Assembly (NCBI RefSeq): GCF_028736115.1 | Contig: NZ_CP117877.1 | Location: forward strand, 1,674,001-1,738,000 | Direction: 5' to 3' | Origin: Mucilaginibacter sp. KACC 22063 | GTDB taxonomy: Bacteria > Bacteroidota > Bacteroidia > Sphingobacteriales > Sphingobacteriaceae | Length of the DNA: 64,000 bases | Shown here: piece by piece, positions 58,179 through 64,000 of the stretch | Numbering within the stretch: position 1 is the first letter of the stretch | How the letters are laid out: each line of letters begins with the position of its first letter | Translations under genes and position numbers: made by a program | The notes under the pieces: model-generated | The model's input: only the letters and a program-made list of their open reading frames with translations | What the model was told of the DNA's origin: nothing | Databases searched by the model: none

Positions 58179-59018
58179 TTATGGCAGCAAAGAATTACCC
58201 GGGTATGTTAATTGAATCTTGTCGCCCGGCTTCCAATTGTTGTTGGCAGGTACAGTAATTAATTGGTTGTTAATCAGTACTTCAGCCAAGCCGCTGTTTA
58301 AACTAATTATCACTCCGGTAAAGATTAATTTATTGTCGTCATTTTTTATGGCGAAAACATCAACCGGATGGCCAGACTGGCTAATAGTGCCTGTATCAAT
58401 ACAAATTACATTTTTAGCCAGGCTGAATATTTCGTCTTTATCATGGCTCACAAGTAAACCGGTAAAGCGATATTCCTGATGCAATTGCAATAGTTCCTGC
58501 TGTATCAGCAACCTGGTTTCGTGATCCACAGCCGACAGCGGTTCATCCAGCAATAGTAACTGTGGTTTGCGCATCAGCGCTCTTACCAAAGCTGCTCTTT
58601 GCTGCTGACCACCGGATAAAGCAGAAGGCTTATGATCTTGAAAACCACTTAATTGTACAATTTTAAGCAGATGCTCAATTTGCTGATGATCCGGACTTTT
58701 ACCTGCTGCGAAGATCATGTTCTCCTTCACTGTCATATTAGGGAACAGGGCGTAATCCTGAAAAACAAAGCCAATATTTCGCTTTTGGGGTGGCAGGTTG
58801 ATGCGTTTTTCACTGTTGAACCAAACTTGCCCATTTACTTCGATGTAACCTTCATCCGGTTTTATTAAACCGGCAAGCATTTTTAGTAAGGTTGTTTTGC
58901 CAGCCCCCGATTCACCATACAAGGCGGTGATTTGCTGATCAGGAATTTCGGCATCAATTAACAGGTTAGTAGATCCGCCTGCAAGGTTCAGCTTTTTTGA
59001 AATGTTGATCCTGATCAT
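58179..59018 (-). CDS. modC: Molybdate ABC transporter ATP-binding protein ModC
   Basis: 279 residues. Walker A GESGAGKTTLLKML, signature LSGGQQQRAALVRALM, Walker B LLLLDEPLSAVD and His switch LLVSHDKDEIF. After the ATPase comes a short C-terminal part (about 215-279) in the place of the Mop/TOBE molybdate-binding domain, shorter than in E. coli ModC (352). Overlaps modB by 4 bases. It is followed 49 bp later by moaD. Confidence 0.93.
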   Translation of the reverse strand: MIRINISKKLNLAGGSTNLLIDAEIPDQQITALYGESGAGKTTLLKMLAGLIKPDEGYIEVNGQVWFNSEKRINLPPQKRNIGFVFQDYALFPNMTVKENMIFAAGKSPDHQQIEHLLKIVQLSGFQDHKPSALSGGQQQRAALVRALMRKPQLLLLDEPLSAVDHETRLLIQQELLQLHQEYRFTGLLVSHDKDEIFSLAKNVICIDTGTISQSGHPVDVFAIKNDDNKLIFTGVIISLNSGLAEVLINNQLITVPANNNWKPGDKIQLTYPGNSLLP

Positions 59019-59695
59019 AAGGCAAACCTGTTTTTTACCAACCGTTTATTGATGAGATAAACCAACAGCAAAATCAAAAAAGATGTAACCAGCAGTATGG
59101 CCGAGTAAATATGTGCCGAATGGAAATTTAAAGCCTCGGCCTCGTTATAAATGGCGATGGATGCAACTTTGGTTACGCCCGGCAGGCTTCCGCTAATCAT
59201 CAGTACCAAACCAAACTCGCCCAGCGTATGTGCAAATGCCAGTACAATACCGGTTAGCAATGCCGGGCGAATGTTGGGCAACAATACTTTAAAAAAGGTC
59301 TCTGATTTGCTTTTGCCTAATGTCCATGCGGCTTGTTGCAGGCTGGCTGGTAAGGCTTCTAATCCGCCCTGAATAGGGTGAACCATAAATGGCAGGCTAT
59401 AAATCACCGAACCGACAACCAGTCCCGGAAAAGTAAATATTAACCTGATATTGAACCAGCTTTGCAGCCAGCTACCAAACACATGTGCAGGACTAAGCGC
59501 AATGAGCAAATAAAAGCCAAGTACCGAAGGGGGTAACACCAACGGCAAACTAATAAGCGCCTCGAAAAACGGTTTTATTTTAGAACGGCTTTGGGCCAGC
59601 AATGCAGCCATAGGCAAACCGATGGTAAGCAGGCAAACAGTAGTTACAGATGCCAGTTTAAAGGTAAGCCAGAGTGGTTGCAGGTCAATATCCAT
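59015..59695 (-). CDS. modB: Molybdate ABC transporter permease ModB
   Basis: 226 residues with five to six membrane helices. The permease EAA-like loop is visible in the region ALPASLQQAAWTLGKSKSETFFKVLLP. Normal ModB length. It shares one base with the modA stop and overlaps modC by 4 bases, so expression is tightly coupled. Confidence 0.94.
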   Translation of the reverse strand: MDIDLQPLWLTFKLASVTTVCLLTIGLPMAALLAQSRSKIKPFFEALISLPLVLPPSVLGFYLLIALSPAHVFGSWLQSWFNIRLIFTFPGLVVGSVIYSLPFMVHPIQGGLEALPASLQQAAWTLGKSKSETFFKVLLPNIRPALLTGIVLAFAHTLGEFGLVLMISGSLPGVTKVASIAIYNEAEALNFHSAHIYSAILLVTSFLILLLVYLINKRLVKNRFAL

Positions 59696-60444
59696 TACTT
59701 ATATCCGTAAGCTTTTAGAATTTTACGCGCCTTTGGGCCGAAAAGAAAAGTATAAAACCTTTGAGCACTTTCCAGGTTTTTGCCTGAAGATGATTTAAGG
59801 ATAACTATGCCTTGTGCGATGGGCTTATACAGTTTATCATTCACCGGCACCCATTTTCCCTTCCCTTGCTGCTGCGGATCAAGCACGATGGATTTTGCCG
59901 TAAATGCAACTTCAGCAGCGCCACTTAAAAGGTACTGGTTTACCTGTGCAATGCTTTCGCCATATACGATTTTGCCTTTCAGCTTATCCGTCAAATTGAG
60001 TTTTCCTAATGCTTGTAAGGTAGCTTCGCCATAAGGTGCAAGCGATGGATTGGCTATAGCTATTTTATTAACGGCATTTTGTTGCAGGTCGGCAGGCTGC
60101 GACAGCTTTAAACTTTTATTCAGCATCCACATAATCAGCTGGCCGTAAGCGTAAATGCGTGGCTGCTCAAGCGTGAGGTTTTTATCAGCTAATTCCTGTG
60201 GGTATTTCATATCAGCCGACAGGAATACATCAAACGGCGCGCCTTGTTCTATTTGTGTAGTTAACTTACCCGATGAGCTTACAATCAGATCGGCATCAAC
60301 GTTGGTTTCCTTTTTAAATTCTTCTGCTAACTTTTGCGACACAAACTGGGCATTGGCTGCAACGGCTATCCGTAATTTCTGAGCATTTGCAGAGAAAGCA
60401 AAAGATAAGAAGGCGCAAAGAGTAATCAGCTTATTTAATCGCAT
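59695..60444 (-). CDS. modA: Molybdate ABC transporter substrate-binding protein ModA
   Basis: 249 residues with signal peptide (MRLNKLITLCAFLSFAFSANA). Binds molybdate or tungstate in the periplasm. Family motifs are IAVAANAQFVSQKLAEEF, SSSGKLTTQIEQGAPFDVFLSAD and the later GEATLQALGKLN, GESIAQVNQYLLSGAAEVAF. The ATG at 60444 is chosen because it starts the signal peptide. An in-frame upstream start would overlap the previous gene. Confidence 0.95.
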   Translation of the reverse strand: MRLNKLITLCAFLSFAFSANAQKLRIAVAANAQFVSQKLAEEFKKETNVDADLIVSSSGKLTTQIEQGAPFDVFLSADMKYPQELADKNLTLEQPRIYAYGQLIMWMLNKSLKLSQPADLQQNAVNKIAIANPSLAPYGEATLQALGKLNLTDKLKGKIVYGESIAQVNQYLLSGAAEVAFTAKSIVLDPQQQGKGKWVPVNDKLYKPIAQGIVILKSSSGKNLESAQRFYTFLFGPKARKILKAYGYK

Positions 60445-60448
60445 AGGT

Positions 60449-60958
60449 TTAATCTTTTGCAGTTTGTACATCAATCTCGTTTACTTCGCGTACCCAACGT
60501 CCCCATTTCTTTTCACCGGCGATAATGACCTGGTAAGGACCTGTTTTATCATCAAGCGGTTTGCCATCTACCTTATCGGCAAGTATAATTTGTTTATCGT
60601 TAAACTCATTACTGATCTCGGCCATGGCAATTACAGCGCGGTAGCCGTCTGCTGCTTTAACAAGGATGTACCTTGCCAGTGCTTTACCGCGCAGCTGATT
60701 GTTCGGGATGCCGCCCGCTTCGGTTATAATATCAGATAACAGTACGCCTGTATATTTATGTGATTTGCCATCGTGTCCGGTCGCTTTTACAGATACCTGT
60801 TTAGCTTTTTGCAGCCATGCCGAAGTGATAGTGAAAGGCTTTTCAACTTCTCCGCCAACTTTTACATTTTGTTTTGAACCAAAGTTGGTAGCTGTTTGCG
60901 CATTTGCTGAAAGTGCAAAAGTAAGTGCAGCGGCTAATAAAAAGGCGTTTTTCATCAT
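60449..60958 (-). CDS. Molybdopterin-oxidoreductase-fold (SUOX-like) periplasmic protein lacking cysteine
   Basis: 169 residues with signal peptide (MMKNAFLLAAALTFALSANA). The mature part matches the sulfite-oxidase/YedY molybdopterin-binding domain in outline: VGGEVEKPFTITSAWLQKAK, YTGVLLSDIITEAGG, ILVKAADGYRAVIAMAEI and GPYQVIIAGEKKWGRWVREV. It contains no Cys at all, while true enzymes ligate molybdenum by one conserved Cys. It is also shorter than enzymes. So it is probably not an active oxidoreductase and may bind the cofactor, sense it or assist ModA. First gene of the molybdenum operon, 4 bp before modA. Confidence 0.75.
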   Translation of the reverse strand: MMKNAFLLAAALTFALSANAQTATNFGSKQNVKVGGEVEKPFTITSAWLQKAKQVSVKATGHDGKSHKYTGVLLSDIITEAGGIPNNQLRGKALARYILVKAADGYRAVIAMAEISNEFNDKQIILADKVDGKPLDDKTGPYQVIIAGEKKWGRWVREVNEIDVQTAKD

Positions 60959-60991
60959 TTAGTTATGAATGCAAATTAAGTATAATAGGTG

Positions 60992-63046
60992 CTACTTTAT
61001 TGTAGTAATGCTAAATATCTCTTTGGCTTTCTTTACTGTTTTCTCCAGATCAATGCCTTTCCCTAAAACCCCGGCAAACAGATCGCCTTCTGATTTAACG
61101 CGCTCTATCGAATTGTGTATGTTAAACTGCCGCATGGTTAAGCCGGGCTTTACCTCGTCCCAATGTAAAGGCATGGAAACGGTTGCACCTGGTTTAGGCC
61201 GCAACGAGTAAGGACAGGCAAGTGTAGCGCCCGGGCGGTTCTGTAAAAAGTCGAGATACATTTTGCCTTTGCGGTTGGCAATCATCCGTTCAACGCTGGT
61301 ATAATCAGGTATTTGTTTGTGTACAATGTTGACGATCATACGCCCAAACATCTGCGATTGATCGTAATCATATTTAGCAGCCAGCGGGATATAAATATGC
61401 ATACCTGTTGAACCCGACGTTTTGCACCAGCAGGGTACATCAATGGCATCAAGTACTTTTTTAACTTCAAGGGCAGCTTCAATTACCTGTTCAAATGTGT
61501 TTTTATCCGGGTCGAGGTCAATTACGCAATAATCTGGGTTATCCGGCGACTGCACCCGGCTAAACCATGGATTCATTTCTATGGCGCCGAGCGATGCCAT
61601 GTATAGCAAGCTGTATTCATCTGTGCCCACCAGAAACTCTTTATGCTCACCATCGCTCGTGGTGTAAGGGAATGTCTCTAACCAGTCGGGTGCCTTGTCT
61701 TTCAAGTTCTTCTGGTAAAAGTGCATGCCGTTTATACCATTAGGAAAACGATTTAGCGATTGTGGCCGGTCTTTAAGATAGGGCAATATGTAAGGCGCAA
61801 CCTGGTAGTAATAGTTCAGCATATCACGTTTGCTGATACCATCCTCAGGCCAGTAAATTTTGTTAAGATTATTGAATTTGAGATCGTGTCCGTTAATGCT
61901 ACGCACCTGCGAAGCATCTTTAGGATTCAGCAGCGTTTTGCGGGTTTTGGCTTTAGGGGCTTCAATTACTTTTTGCTTTGAAAGCTCGTGGTCATCGGCG
62001 ATCACTTGTTTTGTAGCGTCAGGAATTTCTAAAACTACCTCGCGGGCATCTTTATCTTCACGTAAGCCTTTGAATGAGGCATGCCGCATAATGTTATCTC
62101 TGGTCATTTGCCTGAAGGCAACCTCACCAACCATTACAGGCTTAACCCAGGTTGCAGTAGCTTTAGGCGGGTTAGGCCTGAAACGTGACGGCTTGTTGAA
62201 ATCTGGTACTACAGGGAAAGGGCATTCCTCAATTTCCAGTGGCTTTAATTTCTCCACAATCTCATTTTGCAGCTTATCACTGAAACCAGTGCCCACTGAC
62301 CCGATATAAATAAATACGCCGTTATCAAATACCCCCATTAACAAGGCGCTGAATTTTTTCCGGCTGTTTTCATTATGCGTATAACCGCCTATTACAGCTT
62401 CCTGCCTACGCTCTGTTTTAATCTTTAGCCAGTCTTTTGAACGTACATCGGACAGGTACCCACTATTAGCTCGTTTCGCAATAATGCCTTCCAGGCCCAT
62501 TTTATCGGCTGCAGAAAAAAAGTCGGTGCCACTGGCGTTAAAAACCTGGCTAAGGCGTATCGTATCATCATTAGTTGGCAAAACAGATTTTAGTATTTCC
62601 CGGCGTTGTGTGTATGGCAACTCCATCAGATTTTTGCCATCGTACCAAAGCAGGTCGAAAACATAATAGGCAAGTTCGCCATCAGCTTCGCTGCGCCAGC
62701 CCTGCAAGCCGTTAAAGTCGGAAACGCCTTTCTCATTCAGTACAATGATTTCACCATCAACCACGGCATTGATCTTCCACTTTTTTAAAGCATTGTAAAT
62801 CGGATAAAATTTCTCGTTAAATGATTTGCTGTTGCGCGATGAAACCTCAACCTCGCCATTATTAACAAAGCTTAAAGCGCGGTAGCCATCCCACTTAACC
62901 TCGTAAACCCAGTCGGGGTCATCAAAAGGCTGATCTACCAGCGTGGCCAGCATAGGTTTTAAACCTATAGGAAACTCAGATTTCGGAGCTTTAGCTAACA
63001 ATTGATCTGCACCGGATGCAGTTTTGGTGGTAGTTTTTGCAGGCAT
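60992..63046 (-). CDS. ligD: Two-domain DNA ligase D (ligase-polymerase, no phosphoesterase domain)
   Basis: 684 residues. The ATP-dependent ligase domain lies at the N terminus with adenylated Lys51 in YEVKWDGYRAL, VVDGEIIVL and GLEGIIAKR, followed by the OB fold. The primase-polymerase domain (about 395-684) has YCVIDLDPDK (catalytic Asp pair) and KTSGSTGMHIYIPL. The usual N-terminal 3'-phosphoesterase domain (HxxxxH...DFRLE) is missing. The ATG at 63046 is preferred over one 72 bases upstream. LigD works with Ku in end joining of double-strand breaks; no Ku gene is in the window. The molybdenum operon begins 33 bp after it on the same strand. Confidence 0.92.
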   Translation of the reverse strand: MPAKTTTKTASGADQLLAKAPKSEFPIGLKPMLATLVDQPFDDPDWVYEVKWDGYRALSFVNNGEVEVSSRNSKSFNEKFYPIYNALKKWKINAVVDGEIIVLNEKGVSDFNGLQGWRSEADGELAYYVFDLLWYDGKNLMELPYTQRREILKSVLPTNDDTIRLSQVFNASGTDFFSAADKMGLEGIIAKRANSGYLSDVRSKDWLKIKTERRQEAVIGGYTHNENSRKKFSALLMGVFDNGVFIYIGSVGTGFSDKLQNEIVEKLKPLEIEECPFPVVPDFNKPSRFRPNPPKATATWVKPVMVGEVAFRQMTRDNIMRHASFKGLREDKDAREVVLEIPDATKQVIADDHELSKQKVIEAPKAKTRKTLLNPKDASQVRSINGHDLKFNNLNKIYWPEDGISKRDMLNYYYQVAPYILPYLKDRPQSLNRFPNGINGMHFYQKNLKDKAPDWLETFPYTTSDGEHKEFLVGTDEYSLLYMASLGAIEMNPWFSRVQSPDNPDYCVIDLDPDKNTFEQVIEAALEVKKVLDAIDVPCWCKTSGSTGMHIYIPLAAKYDYDQSQMFGRMIVNIVHKQIPDYTSVERMIANRKGKMYLDFLQNRPGATLACPYSLRPKPGATVSMPLHWDEVKPGLTMRQFNIHNSIERVKSEGDLFAGVLGKGIDLEKTVKKAKEIFSITTIK

Positions 63047-63145
63047 GCTAATGTTATTTGGTTTAACATTAACATTTGCACACGATTTAAGGTTTGCTTG
63101 GCAGTATGCAGGCAACAAATCAGAAAGGGCTAATATTAGATTAAT

Positions 63146-63526
63146 TTAAGCAGATACACTTACACTCAGCAAGTCAGATATGCTGGATTGCAGCACTTCC
63201 ATATCAAATGGCTTAGCAAGGTATCCGTCAGCTCCGGCTTCACGTGCAAGTTGTTCGCCATTGGTGCGGGCCGACATCATTAATACCGGAATATTTTGCG
63301 TCCGCCCCATACGTTTTAGCTGCTTGCAAACCGTTACGCCGCTGTGGCCTTCCATCATTATATCCAGTAAAACCAGGTCTGGTTGTGCTTTTACAGATTC
63401 CATTACCGAAGTGCCGTCATATACAAACAGAACCTCGTAACCTGCATAATTTAATATGCTGGAAATTGAATCAACAATAGCTGTGTCGTCATCAGCTACG
63501 AGTATGGTTTTGTGACGTGTTTCCAT
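63146..63526 (-). CDS. Single-domain response regulator
   Basis: 126 residues, receiver domain only. The acidic pocket is VADDD, phospho-Asp55 is in LVLLDIMMEG, the conserved Ser/Thr in VLMMSART, and the Lys in YLAKPF. No output domain, so it signals by protein contact, like CheY. No kinase is adjacent; the hybrid kinase at 29.5 kb is too far to be a partner by position. 99 bp upstream of ligD on the same strand. Confidence 0.93.
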   Translation of the reverse strand: METRHKTILVADDDTAIVDSISSILNYAGYEVLFVYDGTSVMESVKAQPDLVLLDIMMEGHSGVTVCKQLKRMGRTQNIPVLMMSARTNGEQLAREAGADGYLAKPFDMEVLQSSISDLLSVSVSA

Positions 63527-63693
63527 AAGAAATTCTGTATTAAAGTTAATAATCAGGCCCTTGAAAAAATAAAACGCTATGTCGTGTTATGATATTACGC
63601 AGATAACATTTTTTAACAAATAACGGGCGGTTAATTGAAGGAGCGTGTTACAATATACATCATTAGTTTATTAATTGCAAATTTTGTTTCCTT

Positions 63694-64000
63694 CTAATTA
63701 ATAATATATGCTAATTGCTGATGCTGATACGCCGGTTTTTGCAGCTCTTTTTTTAGCGCTTTAAACATTTGCATAGGGCCCTGGGCGGCAAACATATTGA
63801 TTAGCCATGCCGGTACATTACCACCCGGATCAAGCGATAGGGTATACTCTACTTTTAGGCGTTTGTCGCTAACAGGTTCAATAATCCATTTACCAGCCGA
63901 CCTGGGTACGCGCACTATATTTGGTTTTGCAGGTACATAATCAGGAATACAGGGGGCGTCAATAATAACCGTATGGTTTTGTTGGTTTTGCTTTACTGTA
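63694..64000 (-). CDS. START/SRPBCC-domain lipid-binding-like protein, C-terminal part (cut by window edge)
   Basis: The frame is open to the right edge with no stop (102 codons visible), so the start lies outside. The visible part carries the START-type end: RSAGKWIIEP, LKVEYTLSLDPGGNVPAWLINMF and MFKALKKELQ. GGNVPAWLINMF is the typical helix start of START-domain proteins. A shorter start at GTG 63915 is rejected because the frame and similarity continue past it. Confidence 0.8.
   Translation of the reverse strand, partial: TVKQNQQNHTVIIDAPCIPDYVPAKPNIVRVPRSAGKWIIEPVSDKRLKVEYTLSLDPGGNVPAWLINMFAAQGPMQMFKALKKELQKPAYQHQQLAYIIN

Noticed and set aside
63694-63915. Complete 73-residue gene starting at GTG 63915
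   Set aside because: The same frame stays open to the window edge with START-like sequence, so the GTG is an internal Val codon of a cut gene.

Overview
The window looks like ordinary chromosome from a Bacteroidota member of the Sphingobacteriaceae, close to Mucilaginibacter or Pedobacter. This is inferred from lineage-typical families and signals, with no database search. The families include a type IX secretion plug protein (DUF5103), DUF4294, DUF6588, a lipoprotein BamA/TamA homologue, BshB1 for bacillithiol, L-lysine 6-transaminase and small ECF sigma factors. The signals are promoters with the Bacteroidota -7 box TAnnTTTG in place of Shine-Dalgarno-led starts. No phage, insertion sequence, CRISPR array or rRNA is visible. 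There is one tRNA, tRNA-Cys(GCA).

Layout. 1-4.5 kb: a cut-off Fur regulator, the bifunctional Rel stringent-response enzyme, a DUF4294 protein, and a glutathione peroxidase overlapped with bshB1. 4.6-6.6 kb: an ECF sigma factor overlapped with a membrane-anchored beta-barrel protein. 6.6-16.8 kb: FtsX-type permease, NamZ-like muramidase, fmt, a ceramidase-like membrane protein, DUF3050, class IV aminotransferase, RluA-type pseudouridine synthase, a lactonase-like metallo-hydrolase, DUF6588 and an ACC-deaminase-like PLP enzyme. 16.8-20.3 kb: MarR regulator overlapped with hutH, then lysine 6-transaminase. 20.4-34.6 kb: mazG, mnmD, an MBL-rhodanese protein, an M13 peptidase, valS with an unusual repeat-derived insert, a hybrid kinase, an HsdR-N protein, a 360-bp intergenic repeat array, holA and a PAS protein. 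35.2-36.4 kb: a visibly AT-rich two-gene accessory patch. 36.4-54.2 kb: EVE, CBM9, thioesterase, an ECF sigma/small protein/ClpP-like operon, T9SS plug, ABC-F, MutS-like ATPase, SGNH hydrolase, pyrD, tRNA-Cys, trmH, TamL, tspO and a serine hydrolase. 54.2-61 kb: a nine-gene molybdate uptake and molybdenum cofactor operon. 61-64 kb: a two-domain LigD, a response regulator and a cut-off START-domain protein.

How genes work together. The molybdenum block runs from an oxidoreductase-fold protein through ModABC import to MoaD, MoaE, MoaA, a MoeB-rhodanese fusion and MoeA. moaC and the late guanylylation genes are not here. The MarR-hutH pair has a 26-bp perfect palindrome exactly between its -33 and -7 boxes, which predicts autoregulation. 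At least eight genes have TAnnTTTG placed 4-7 nt before the start codon, so leaderless mRNAs are likely common.

Most worth a second look: the sigma/small protein/ClpP operon, whose ClpP lacks the usual catalytic Asp position; the in-frame palindromic repeat inside valS; the tandem repeat array before holA; the MarR operator; and the AT-rich pair of unknown genes at 35.2-36.1 kb.
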